This document shows positions 33,681-41,700 of a stretch of 64,000 nt of DNA, in pieces. The notes beneath the pieces were generated by a model. The model made no database searches. It worked only from the letters and a program-made list of their open reading frames with translations, and was not told the DNA's origin. The stretch spans positions 32,236 through 96,235 of the forward strand of contig NZ_MSQB01000021.1 in assembly GCF_002149965.1 (NCBI RefSeq). The letters are read 5' to 3'. The stretch's first letter is position 1. Each line of letters opens with the position of its first letter. The position numbers and the translations under genes are program-made. The DNA comes from Novosphingobium panipatense (GTDB taxonomy: Bacteria > Pseudomonadota > Alphaproteobacteria > Sphingomonadales > Sphingomonadaceae).

Positions 33681-34538
33681 ATGGCAGAAGCCTACAAAGT
33701 CAGCGACTGGAGCGGCGCAAACGGCGCGCACTGGGTTTCCAATCAGGTCCGCCTCGATGCCATGCTGGACGTCTTCGGCACCGAAGCCCTCGCCGCCGCC
33801 GCGCCCCGCGAAGGGGAGCGGGTGCTGGACATCGGCTGCGGCGCGGGGGCGAGCAGCTTCGCGCTGGCGGCAAAGGTCGGCGCTTCGGGCCATGTCCTGG
33901 GCGTCGATATCTCCGCCCCGCTCTTGGAACGGGCGCGGCTGATCGCGCCCACCGGCGCGCCGCTCGCCTTCGAACTGGCCGACGCCGGGGAGGCGGCATT
34001 GCCGCACGCCGCGTTCGACCTGCTGTTTTCCCGCTTCGGCGTCATGTTCTTCGCGGACCCGACCGCCGCATTCACCCATATGCGCAAGGCGCTGAAGCCG
34101 GGTGGCCGCCTTGCCTTCGTCTGCTGGCGGGGTGCGACCGAGAACGATTGGGTCCGGCTGCCGATGGGGGCGATCAAGGGCATGATACCGGATGTTCCGC
34201 CGTCCGACCCAGAGGCGCCCGGCCCGTTTTCTTTCGGCGACCAGGCCCGGATCGAGCGTATCCTTGCCGCTGCCGGTTTCACGGACATCGCTGTGCTGCC
34301 CTTCGACCACGACATCCCCTTCGGTCACGGCAATACCCGCGAGGCCGCGCTGGACGATGCCGTGGCCATGGCTTTCGAGGTCGGCCCGCTATCGCGCGCG
34401 CTGGCCGACCAGCCGCAGGAGATCCGCGCCCGCGCCGCCATCGCCGTGCGCAAGGCTTTCGCGCAGCGCCCCGGCGAGAATGCCGTGATGATCGACGGCG
34501 CGGCCTGGATCGTCACCGCGCTTAGTCCGGCCTCCTAA
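33681..34538 (+). CDS. Class I SAM-dependent methyltransferase
   Basis: A 285-residue cytosolic methyltransferase with motif I VLDIGCGAGASSFALA (around residue 48), acidic motif VLGVDISAPLLERA and the late strand RKALKPGGRLAFVCW. It belongs to the ubiquinone/sterol-like Methyltransf_11/25 group; the acceptor cannot be predicted. The ATG at 33681 follows TGTGGAA; a GTG at 33675 is an alternative. Its TAA overlaps the convergent pncB TAG by two bases, so no terminator separates them. Confidence 0.88.
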   Translation: MAEAYKVSDWSGANGAHWVSNQVRLDAMLDVFGTEALAAAAPREGERVLDIGCGAGASSFALAAKVGASGHVLGVDISAPLLERARLIAPTGAPLAFELADAGEAALPHAAFDLLFSRFGVMFFADPTAAFTHMRKALKPGGRLAFVCWRGATENDWVRLPMGAIKGMIPDVPPSDPEAPGPFSFGDQARIERILAAAGFTDIAVLPFDHDIPFGHGNTREAALDDAVAMAFEVGPLSRALADQPQEIRARAAIAVRKAFAQRPGENAVMIDGAAWIVTALSPAS

Positions 34539-35839
34539 ACCGAGACCGCTGCCGAAACCCGCCCCGCTTCTCCGAACACGCGCAGATAGCGCTGGATCTC
34601 GGCCGCGTCGCCGGTCGCCTTGGCCGGGTTGTCCGACAGCTTCACGGCCGGGCGCCCGTTGGCGGAGACGACCTTGCAGACCAGCGAGATCGGATCGAGG
34701 TCGGCCGTCTCGAACGGCGCGCAGCCGCGGAAGTCGTTGGTGAGGTTGGTGCCCCAGCCGAAGCTCATGCGCACCCGGCCGTGGAAGTGGCGATAGGTCG
34801 CCTCGATGCTGTCGATATCCATCCCGTCGGAAAAGATCAGCAGCTTGGTCCTGGGATCGCGGCCCTTTTCGCGCCACCAGCGGATGATCTGCTCGCCCCC
34901 TTCGATCGGCGGCGCGCTGTCGGGGCGGAAGCCGGTCCAGTCCGCCACCCAGTTCGGCGCGCGTTCGAGAAACGCCGTCGTGCCGAAGGCGTCGGGCAGC
35001 ACCACGCGCAAGTTTCCGGCGTAGTGATCGCTCCAGTCCTTGAGCACGCGGTAGGGCGCCTGCCGCAGTTCCTCGTCGTTTTCGGCCAGGGCGGCCAGCA
35101 CCATCGGCAATTCGTGGGCATTGGTGCCGATCGCTTCCAGATCGGCATCCATGGCCAGCAGGACGTTGGAAGAACCGATGAAGCGGCTGCCCAGGCCTTC
35201 CTTCAGCGCCTCCACGCACCAGCGCTGCCACAGGAAACCGTGGCGGCGCCGGGTGCCGAAGTCCGACAGCACGAGGTCGGGAAGCTGGGCGAGCCGCTCC
35301 ACCTTCTCCCACAGCTTGGCCTTGGCGCGGGCATAGAGCACGTCCAGCGCGAAGCGCCCCCGGTCCTTCAGCGCCGCGCGCGAACGCAGTTCATTGACGA
35401 TGGCGAGCGAGGGAATCTCCCACATCATCGTATGGGTCCACGGCCCTTCGAAGCGCAGTTCGTACTGGCCGTCCACTTTGTGCAGCTCGTATTCGGGCAG
35501 GCGGAAATCGGCCAGCCAGGCGATGAAATCCGGGCTGAACATCTGCGCCTTGCCATAGAAGCTGTTGCCCGCCAGCCAGATCAGCTCCTTCTTGCCGAAG
35601 CGCAGCGAACGGGCATGGTCGAGCTGGGCGCGCAGTTCGCCCTCGTCGATCACTTCGGCCAGCCGCACCGACCTGGAGCGGTTGATCAGCTCGAAAGTCG
35701 CCTGCACATCGGGATAGAGGTGCCGCACCATCTGCAGCATCAGCAGCTTGTAGAAATCCGTATCGAGCAGGCTGCGCACGATCGGATCGAGCCGCCAGTT
35801 GTGATTGTAGGTGCGGGTTGCGATATCCGTGTAGACCAT
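34535..35839 (-). CDS. pncB: Nicotinate phosphoribosyltransferase
   Basis: A 434-residue NAD-salvage enzyme joining nicotinate and PRPP (ATP-assisted) to nicotinate mononucleotide. Signatures are LLDTDFYKLLMLQMVRHLYP at residues about 19-38, the catalytic His region FEGPWTHTMMWEI, IFSDGMDIDSIEA, and FGWGTNLTNDFRG for phosphate binding. The ATG at 35839 begins MVYTDIATRTY; the conserved LLDTDFY block just after it rules out a much later start. It is divergent from pncA with only 28 bases between start codons. Confidence 0.95.
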   Translation of the reverse strand: MVYTDIATRTYNHNWRLDPIVRSLLDTDFYKLLMLQMVRHLYPDVQATFELINRSRSVRLAEVIDEGELRAQLDHARSLRFGKKELIWLAGNSFYGKAQMFSPDFIAWLADFRLPEYELHKVDGQYELRFEGPWTHTMMWEIPSLAIVNELRSRAALKDRGRFALDVLYARAKAKLWEKVERLAQLPDLVLSDFGTRRRHGFLWQRWCVEALKEGLGSRFIGSSNVLLAMDADLEAIGTNAHELPMVLAALAENDEELRQAPYRVLKDWSDHYAGNLRVVLPDAFGTTAFLERAPNWVADWTGFRPDSAPPIEGGEQIIRWWREKGRDPRTKLLIFSDGMDIDSIEATYRHFHGRVRMSFGWGTNLTNDFRGCAPFETADLDPISLVCKVVSANGRPAVKLSDNPAKATGDAAEIQRYLRVFGEAGRVSAAVSV

Positions 35840-35867
35840 GACCCTAGTCTTAGGACGATCTCGAGCG

Positions 35868-36503
35868 ATGACAAACCGTGCAGCACTGGAACTTTCGGCA
35901 ACGCCGCTTCCGGTTTCCGGCAGAAGGCGGTTCGTCGTGGTCGTGGATATGCAGGGCGATTTCGTCCACCCCTCCGGCGCACTGCCGGTTCCGGGCGCCG
36001 AGGCGATAGTCGCGCCGATGCAGCAATGGCTTGCCGGGCTCGATCCGGCGACCACTGCGGGCGTGCTCCTGACTTTCGACAGCCACGTGCCGGAAATCTA
36101 TCCCCGCTCGCCGGAAAGCGAGGCCTTTCCGCTCCACTGCGTGCGCGGCACGGCGGGCTGGGAAAGCGTGCTCGATATCGGCGCGATCGCCCCCGCCATC
36201 CCGGTCCATGCCCTGAACAAGGGCGTGTTCGACATGTGGGCCGAGCCGGGCCTGACGGTGCATCCGCTGCGGGAAGACAGCAGCGAAGAAGACATCGACC
36301 GCGAGGCGTTCTTCGCAGCCCTTCTTGCCGAGGGTGTGCGCGAGGTCACCGTCGTCGGCGTCGCGGCCGATTTCTGCGTGAAATGGGCGATCGAAGGCCT
36401 GCTGGCGCGCGGCTTCCGCGTCGAACTGCCCGCCATGCTGACGCGCGGGATCGGCATGGATGCCCAGGCCGTGGTTACGCAGCTGGCCGAAGCGGTTCCC
36501 TAA
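35868..36503 (+). CDS. pncA: Nicotinamidase
   Basis: A 211-residue isochorismatase-fold enzyme hydrolysing nicotinamide to nicotinate and ammonia, feeding PncB next door. The catalytic triad is visible: Asp in VVVDMQGDFVHP, Lys in ALNKGVFDMW, Cys in GVAADFCVKWAIEG. Metal ligands are in TFDSHVPEIYP. The start is uncertain: the ATG at 35868 gives the usual length, while one at 35838 would overlap the pncB start codon on the other strand. Its TAA stop lies inside the terminal arm of repeat copy B. Confidence 0.93.
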   Translation: MTNRAALELSATPLPVSGRRRFVVVVDMQGDFVHPSGALPVPGAEAIVAPMQQWLAGLDPATTAGVLLTFDSHVPEIYPRSPESEAFPLHCVRGTAGWESVLDIGAIAPAIPVHALNKGVFDMWAEPGLTVHPLREDSSEEDIDREAFFAALLAEGVREVTVVGVAADFCVKWAIEGLLARGFRVELPAMLTRGIGMDAQAVVTQLAEAVP

Positions 36504-36646
36504 AGCGGATCGACATTCAGTCCAGGTGGAGCCGAGAAGCGTGATTTCCGAGCATCGGAGCGCAGCGGACTTTCGGTCCGTGAGCACCGAAGCCCAGGGA
36601 AGTGCGCTTCGCAGGCCCGCATGGGCGGAATGTCGATCCGCTTTAG
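36500..36646. repeat. Terminal-inverted-repeat element, copy B
   Basis: A 147-bp element with perfect 19-bp terminal inverted repeats (CTAAAGCGGATCGACATTC at 36500-36518 and complement at 36628-36646). Interior nearly identical to copy A at 32373. Arms differ from copy A yet keep pairing (GGAYCGAYATTC with matching changes opposite). It sits exactly between convergent pncA and tonB and supplies the stop codons of both (TAA at 36501 and, on the minus strand, at 36645). It also keeps the GGAC-TTTC-GGTCC stem of copy A. Confidence 0.9.
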
Positions 36647-37440
36647 GTTCGCAGGACGAAGGGTATCTCTACCAGCCCCCGCACCATCACCGGCGCGCCG
36701 TCGCGCTTGGTGGGCATCCATTTCCAGCGGCGGACGGAGGACAGCGCCGCCTTGTCGAGCCTGTCGAAGCCGCTGCTTCGCGAGACCGAGATATCCGCCA
36801 CCGCGCCGTCGATGCCGAGGATGACCATCAGGACCACGGTGCCCTGCTCATGCTTGCGGCGCGATTCCACCGGATAGCGCGGCGGTTCGGCGGAGATCAT
36901 CTTGGATGAGAGGTCTCCGGCATTCTCGATGCGCGGCGCCGGTGCCACGGCCACGCCCTGGGTCTGCGGCGCGGGCGGGCCGGGGATCGCCACTTGCACG
37001 ACCGGCGGTTCGGGCGAGGTGCTGATCGTGGCCGGGGCCGTGGTCAGCACGATCGGCGGCGGCGGCGCGACCACCGGGGAGACCGGCTGCACCGTCTGCT
37101 TCACCGGCTGGGGCTGAGGCTGGATCTTCGGCGGTGGCGGGGGTTTGAGCTGCTGAAGGTCCGCCACCACCAGGCGCTTGCGGGCCTCGCGGTGCGCATT
37201 CACGATATTGAGCGCGAGCATGGAGGCGATCATCCCGCCGACGATCGCCGCCGCCGCCAGCATCGCCGCCACGTTGGGCCTGCGGCTTTCGCCATAGCGC
37301 GAACCCGCCCAGGGAGCCGGAACGGCGACGGCTTCGGCCGAGCCGCGCGCCGATATCAGCGTCTGGGACGGGAAGCCGATCGGCTTCGACAACGGGCGAT
37401 CCGGCGCGATGTCGTCCGCGTGGTGGATGGTGGCGTACAT
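36643..37440 (-). CDS. tonB: TonB energy-transducing protein
   Basis: A 265-residue inner-membrane-anchored protein coupling the proton gradient (through ExbBD, not in window) to TonB-dependent receptors. It has a cytosolic N-terminus, one helix (about 61-80), a Pro/Lys/Gln-rich periplasmic stretch (LKPPPPPKIQPQPQPVKQ), and a C-terminal TonB domain with PRYPVESRRKHEQGTVVL and SSVRRWKWMP. Start uncertain: an in-frame ATG at 37503 has a better ribosome site (AAAGGAAG) but its codon is the first three bases of a Fur-like dyad; the ATG at 37440 places that dyad upstream. Its stop lies in the repeat arm. Confidence 0.9.
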   Translation of the reverse strand: MYATIHHADDIAPDRPLSKPIGFPSQTLISARGSAEAVAVPAPWAGSRYGESRRPNVAAMLAAAAIVGGMIASMLALNIVNAHREARKRLVVADLQQLKPPPPPKIQPQPQPVKQTVQPVSPVVAPPPPIVLTTAPATISTSPEPPVVQVAIPGPPAPQTQGVAVAPAPRIENAGDLSSKMISAEPPRYPVESRRKHEQGTVVLMVILGIDGAVADISVSRSSGFDRLDKAALSSVRRWKWMPTKRDGAPVMVRGLVEIPFVLRT

Positions 37441-37486
37441 GGTCAAGCGCTCGAACCCCAGAAGGCCGCCCTGTCGGCCAAGGCTA

Positions 37487-37503
37487 ATGCGAGTCATTCG
37501 CAT
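37487..37503 (-). promoter_or_regulatory. Fur-like operator in the tonB leader
   Basis: ATGCGA-GTCAT-TCGCAT is a perfect 17-bp dyad. Read toward tonB it continues as CTCGCATTAG. The same TGCGA/TCGCA layout followed by TAG or TAA occurs before the receptor at 38737, tonB2/fecI and the fecA-like gene. The shape resembles alphaproteobacterial Fur sites. Confidence 0.6.
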
Positions 37504-37704
37504 AGCCGAGACTTCCTTTCTGGTCGAGTGCGAATCGCCACCGCTCCGGCGGATTCGTGGGCTATTCGGGAGGATCTCCCCGCCCCGTGCCAGGCCCTTT
37601 CGCAGGCTCCTCATTTCCCCAGTATTTCTGCGCGTTTCGCATGTGCGACTCCGGCGCAATAAAGCGCCCTGCGCGCTCGCGGTGATTGCGATTGAGACGA
37701 AGTT

Positions 37705-37715
37705 GCAATAATTGC
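37705..37715. promoter_or_regulatory. Short dyad before a LysR start
   Basis: GCAAT-A-ATTGC, a perfect 11-bp palindrome five bases before the LysR ATG at 37721. It could be an autoregulatory site, but it is short and may be chance. Confidence 0.3.
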
Positions 37716-37720
37716 GCGCG

Positions 37721-38644
37721 ATGGCCCTGCCGATTTCGCCCAATCTCCTCGTCACTCTGGCCCTGCTGCTCAAGACCAAGAGCGTCAGTGGCACTGCCCT
37801 TGCGCTCGGCGTGAGCCAGCCGAGCGTGAGCCGGTCGCTATCCCAGCTGCGCACGGCGCTGAAGGACCCGCTGCTGGTGCGATCCGGCAGCGGCATGGCC
37901 CGCACCCACCGGGGCGAGGAACTGGTCGAGCGCCTGGCCGACTGGATGGTGACGACATCGGCCCTGCTGGTGGAGGAAAGCTTCGATCCGGCCCGCGTCG
38001 AACGCCGCTTCCGCGTGGCCACCACCGATTTCGGCGTCATGTCCGTGCTGCTGCCCGCTATGGCCGCCTTGCGCGAAGAAGCGCCTGCGATCGCCATCGA
38101 TATCGTGCCGCTGAGCCACGCCACCCACCGCGCCCTGGCCGAGGGCGAGGTGGACCTGGCGATCTCCGGGCTGGATCACGACCCCTCGCAGCTGCACCGG
38201 GCCTTGCTGTTCGAGGACGAATTCCTCTGCGTCACCCGCGCCGACCATCCTTTGGCCGACAGCGCCGAACGGGTGCCCGTGGCGGATTTTCTGGCCCATC
38301 CGCACCTCGGCCTTACCGTCAGCGAGGCGGAACTGGACCGGGTGACGATGACCCTGGGCGCCGCGGCCGCCACGCGGAAGGTCGCCGCGAGCCTGCCCTA
38401 TTTCGGCCTGGCCCCGGCCATGCTGGCGGCGGGCGATCTCGTCATGGTCATGCCCTCGCGCGCGGCCGCCCATTTCGACGCGCGCCACGGCCTGGCCACG
38501 CGTCCTGCCCCGACGGAACTCGGCCTGCTGCAATACTGGCTGCTCTGGCACGAGCGCAGCCACCGCGACCCCGCGTCACGTTGGCTGCGGGAGCGGCTGG
38601 CACGGATCTGCCGGAGCGCGGTTCCAGACGCGATTCCTGAATAG
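37721..38644 (+). CDS. LysR-family transcriptional regulator
   Basis: A 307-residue LysR protein: helix-turn-helix KSVSGTALALGVSQPSVSRS (residues 18-37) and a NodD-like effector domain (FRVATTDFGVMSVLLPAM). The ATG at 37721 is preferred to an upstream TTG. It lies between divergent tonB and the siderophore receptor gene; the receptor starts 92 bp after its stop. A role in iron or siderophore control is possible by position only. No ligand can be named. Confidence 0.88.
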   Translation: MALPISPNLLVTLALLLKTKSVSGTALALGVSQPSVSRSLSQLRTALKDPLLVRSGSGMARTHRGEELVERLADWMVTTSALLVEESFDPARVERRFRVATTDFGVMSVLLPAMAALREEAPAIAIDIVPLSHATHRALAEGEVDLAISGLDHDPSQLHRALLFEDEFLCVTRADHPLADSAERVPVADFLAHPHLGLTVSEAELDRVTMTLGAAAATRKVAASLPYFGLAPAMLAAGDLVMVMPSRAAAHFDARHGLATRPAPTELGLLQYWLLWHERSHRDPASRWLRERLARICRSAVPDAIPE

Positions 38645-38699
38645 TCGATATTCGATCTTGATTGTTGGCCTTCGGCTAACCCCCCGCCAATGGCGCTAC

Positions 38700-38714
38700 T
38701 GCAAAGCATTCGCA
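38700..38714 (+). promoter_or_regulatory. Fur-like operator before the receptor gene
   Basis: TGCAAAGCATTCGCA followed by TTAGTATT, 22 bp before the GTG start. It aligns with the sites at 37487, 47269 and 49670, including the trailing TTAG. Confidence 0.6.
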
Positions 38715-38736
38715 TTAGTATTCCAAAGGGGGAATC

Positions 38737-40725
38737 GTGATCAACAAGTTCAAGCTGCGCGCAGGCGCGGCTACCCTGAGTCTCGCCGTGAGCATGGCGG
38801 GCAGTTTCGCAGCACCCGCACAGGCGGAAGACGCCGCTGAAGGCACCGGCGCCTCCACCATCGTCGTCACCGCCACCAGCCGCGAGCAGGAAGTGAAGGA
38901 CGCACCGGCTTCCATCAGCGTCATCACCCGCGAGGAGCTGGAACGCCTGCCCTATCGCGAAGTGACCGACGCGCTGATGGAGATCCCGGGCGTTACCGTC
39001 ACCCCCGGTGAGGGCAACAGCCGTGATATCTCGATCCGAGGCATGTCGCCGCAGTACACGCTGATCCTGGTCGACGGGAAGCGCCTGAACAGCCGCGAAA
39101 CCCGCACCAACGGCGGCAACAACTCCGAGGGCGGCATGCTGCCCCCGCTGGAATCGATCGAACGCATCGAAGTGGTGCGCGGCCCGATGTCCTCGCTCTA
39201 CGGGTCGGACGCCATGGGCGGCGTCGTCAACGTCATCACCCGCCGCATCGCCAGCGAATGGCGCGGCAGCGTGCGCGTGAACGGCACGATGCAGCTCGGC
39301 AGCGACTACGGCAATTTCTACGACGGCAACTTCTACCTCTCCGGCCCGCTGACCAAGGGGGTGGGTCTTCAGTTGCAGGGCTCGCTCAACCGCCGCACCG
39401 AGGACCGCGTGGTCGGCGGCACGCCTGAACGCAAGGACGAGAGCCTGGGCGGCAAGATCGGCTTCTCGGCCGGTCCCGACCACGACTTCCTTGTCGAGGG
39501 CGGTTTCTACCGCCAGGAAGTGACCGCAACGGCGGGCAAGACCGTGGAAGTGACCGCGACCGTTCCCGAAGGCACGCTCAACACCCAGACCCAGGAGCGA
39601 TATGTCGCCGCGCTCAGCCACTCGGGCCGCTGGGGCTTCGCCAATTCGGAAAGCTACGTCCAGTACGAAGACGCCAAGAACCTCGAAACCACCAAGCGGA
39701 TCAAGAACACCGTCGCGCAGTCTATCTGGTCGGTGCAACTGCCTTCCAACATGCTCAGCCTCGGCGGTTTCTTCCGTAACGAAGACCTGACGGACACGGT
39801 CGGCAATCTGCTGCCGGGCTCTACCCGCGGCGGCGCCAGCCGCACCAACTGGGCGCTGTTCGCCGAGAACGAGCTGTCGATCCTCGACAGCCTGCGCCTG
39901 ACCGGCGGCATCCGCATGGACAATGACGAACAGTACGGCAACCACTGGACCCCGCGTGCCTACCTCGTCTGGAACACCACCGAGCGCCTCACCCTGAAGG
40001 GCGGCTACTCGCAGGGCTTCCGCGCACCGAACCTGCGCCAGACCCTGCCCGACTGGGGCCAGGCCAGCCGCGGCGGCACGATCTACGGCAACCCCGACCT
40101 CGAAGCGGAAACCTCGCGCACGATCGAGGCGGTGGCCATGTACGAAGGCAAGGGCTTCGAGGCCAGCCTGACCGCCTACGACACCCGCTTCAACGACAAG
40201 ATCACGCGCCTGACCTGCGAACAGGCCGGGGCCTGGTGCGTCGACGAGCCGCTCAGCTCGATCGGCCGCCCGCCGACGACTTACGTGAACGTCGACAAGG
40301 CGAAGGTACGCGGTATCGAGGCCACCGTCTCGCTCGACCTCACCCGGACCCTGCGCGTCAACGCCACGGGCACGCTGACGGATTCCAAACAGCTTACCGG
40401 CGCCAGCGCGGGCATGGCGCTTAACGACACACCCAAGCAGCAGGCCAGCGCCTCGCTGAACTGGCGCCCCGACGATCGCCTCAGCATGTACGCCCGCGCC
40501 GTCTATCGCGGCGAGGAAGCCGTGACCGAGGCGCAGATCAGCGGCAACAACCTTGTCGTCGAATCCTACACGACCGTCGATCTCGGCGGATCGTACAAGG
40601 TTTCGCCCGGCTTCACGTTCCATGCCGGCGTGCAGAACCTGTTCGACAAGCGCCTGGACTACGAAGAGGCCGGCTACATGATCGACCCGGCCCGCGTCTG
40701 GATGGGCGTGACCGCCCGCTTCTGA
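38737..40725 (+). CDS. TonB-dependent siderophore receptor (FepA/CirA-like)
   Basis: A 662-residue outer-membrane receptor. The signal peptide ends PAQAED; a TonB box ASTIVVTATSREQEVKDAPA follows; the plug has DALMEIPGVTVTPGEGNSRD, ISIRGM and RGPMSSLYGSDAMGGVVNVI, typical of catecholate receptors. The barrel ends MGVTARF with terminal Phe. GTG start at 38737 with a strong AAAGGGGGA site. A Fur-like dyad lies just upstream and the tonB gene is 1.3 kb away, so iron-limited expression is likely. The ligand (ferric catecholate versus other metal chelate) is not decided. Confidence 0.92.
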   Translation: MINKFKLRAGAATLSLAVSMAGSFAAPAQAEDAAEGTGASTIVVTATSREQEVKDAPASISVITREELERLPYREVTDALMEIPGVTVTPGEGNSRDISIRGMSPQYTLILVDGKRLNSRETRTNGGNNSEGGMLPPLESIERIEVVRGPMSSLYGSDAMGGVVNVITRRIASEWRGSVRVNGTMQLGSDYGNFYDGNFYLSGPLTKGVGLQLQGSLNRRTEDRVVGGTPERKDESLGGKIGFSAGPDHDFLVEGGFYRQEVTATAGKTVEVTATVPEGTLNTQTQERYVAALSHSGRWGFANSESYVQYEDAKNLETTKRIKNTVAQSIWSVQLPSNMLSLGGFFRNEDLTDTVGNLLPGSTRGGASRTNWALFAENELSILDSLRLTGGIRMDNDEQYGNHWTPRAYLVWNTTERLTLKGGYSQGFRAPNLRQTLPDWGQASRGGTIYGNPDLEAETSRTIEAVAMYEGKGFEASLTAYDTRFNDKITRLTCEQAGAWCVDEPLSSIGRPPTTYVNVDKAKVRGIEATVSLDLTRTLRVNATGTLTDSKQLTGASAGMALNDTPKQQASASLNWRPDDRLSMYARAVYRGEEAVTEAQISGNNLVVESYTTVDLGGSYKVSPGFTFHAGVQNLFDKRLDYEEAGYMIDPARVWMGVTARF

Positions 40726-40733
40726 TCTCAACG

Positions 40734-40764
40734 AGGCGCCCCGGCAGGTCCGGGGCGCCTTTTT
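40734..40764 (+). terminator. Rho-independent terminator after the receptor gene
   Basis: Perfect 11-bp GC-rich stem (40734-40744 with 40750-40760), 5-nt loop, then TTTTT. It lies between the receptor and the DUF4198 gene, leaving only 14 bases before the latter's start. Confidence 0.9.
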
Positions 40765-40778
40765 CTTCTGGGATTGCC

Positions 40779-41657
40779 ATGACCATTCGCACGCTTCTGC
40801 TGGCGGGCCTTGCCCCTGCGACACTTGCCGCCGCGCTCGTCACCCCGGCCCATGCGCACCGCGCCTGGCTGCTGCCTTCCACCACCACGCTGTCCGGCAC
40901 CGGGCAGGTCGTCTCCGTGGACGCCGCCGTTTCCAACGATCTGTTCCATCCCGACCATGTCGCGCTCAAGACCGATGGCATCACTGTCGAGGCGCCCGAC
41001 GGCAGCAAGGGCGCGATCGAGAATGCCGCCATCGCCCGTCACCGCTCGACTTTCGACGTAAAGATCGACAAGCCCGGCACTTGGAAGATCGGCACCAGCC
41101 GCACCGCCTATGCGGGCACGTTCAAGCTGAACGGCGAGGAATGGCGCGTCGGCGGCCGGCCTCCCCGCCCCGCCAAGCCCGGCACGCCCCAGTCCAGCAC
41201 GGGCACGCCGCCGGTCCGCCGCGTCGCGGGCCTTGCCGATATTCCGGCCGGAGCGACCGAGGTGAAGCTGGCGGAAGTGCTTTCCACCAATGCCGTCTTC
41301 GTCACCGCCGATGCGCCCACGAAAACCGTGTTCACCAGCGGCAAGGGTCTGGAACTCGATCCCGTCACCCACCCCAGCGCGCTCGTTTCGGACGAGGAAG
41401 CGCGTTTCCGCTTCCTGATCGACGGCAAGCCCGCAGCGGGCGTGAAAGTCACGCTGGTGCCGGGGGCCAAGAAGTTCCGCGAGGCCGAACAGGCGCAGGA
41501 ACTCGTGACCGACGCCCAGGGCCTGCTGACGGTGAAGTGGCCGCTCGCGGGCATGTACTGGCTGAGCGCCGCCGCCAGCGACGCGAAGCCCGCCGAACGC
41601 CGCGCGCAGGAACGCCGCATGACTTACGTCACCACGCTGGAAGTCGTGGCCCCCTGA
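40779..41657 (+). CDS. Periplasmic DUF4198-family protein
   Basis: A 292-residue secreted protein with signal peptide (residues 1-26, PAHAHRAWLLPS). The motif AHRAWLLPSTTTLSG after cleavage and the later LSTNAVFVTADAP are typical of DUF4198, which often accompanies TonB-dependent metal receptors and nickel or cobalt uptake genes. A Pro-rich insert lies near residue 130. It follows the receptor but after a strong terminator, so it needs read-through or its own promoter. A role as a periplasmic metal or chelate binder is inferred, not shown. Confidence 0.82.
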   Translation: MTIRTLLLAGLAPATLAAALVTPAHAHRAWLLPSTTTLSGTGQVVSVDAAVSNDLFHPDHVALKTDGITVEAPDGSKGAIENAAIARHRSTFDVKIDKPGTWKIGTSRTAYAGTFKLNGEEWRVGGRPPRPAKPGTPQSSTGTPPVRRVAGLADIPAGATEVKLAEVLSTNAVFVTADAPTKTVFTSGKGLELDPVTHPSALVSDEEARFRFLIDGKPAAGVKVTLVPGAKKFREAEQAQELVTDAQGLLTVKWPLAGMYWLSAAASDAKPAERRAQERRMTYVTTLEVVAP

Positions 41658-41668
41658 TCCGAAAAGCG

Positions 41669-41699
41669 GTCACCGGGGTTCCACGCGAACCCCGGTGAC
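41669..41699 (+). terminator. Hairpin terminator after the DUF4198 gene
   Basis: A perfect 12-bp stem (41669-41680 with 41688-41699) with a 7-nt loop begins 12 bases after the stop codon and abuts the GTTTG end of composite hairpin copy 2. The T-run is weak (TGTTTG). Confidence 0.75.
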
Positions 41700-41700
41700 T

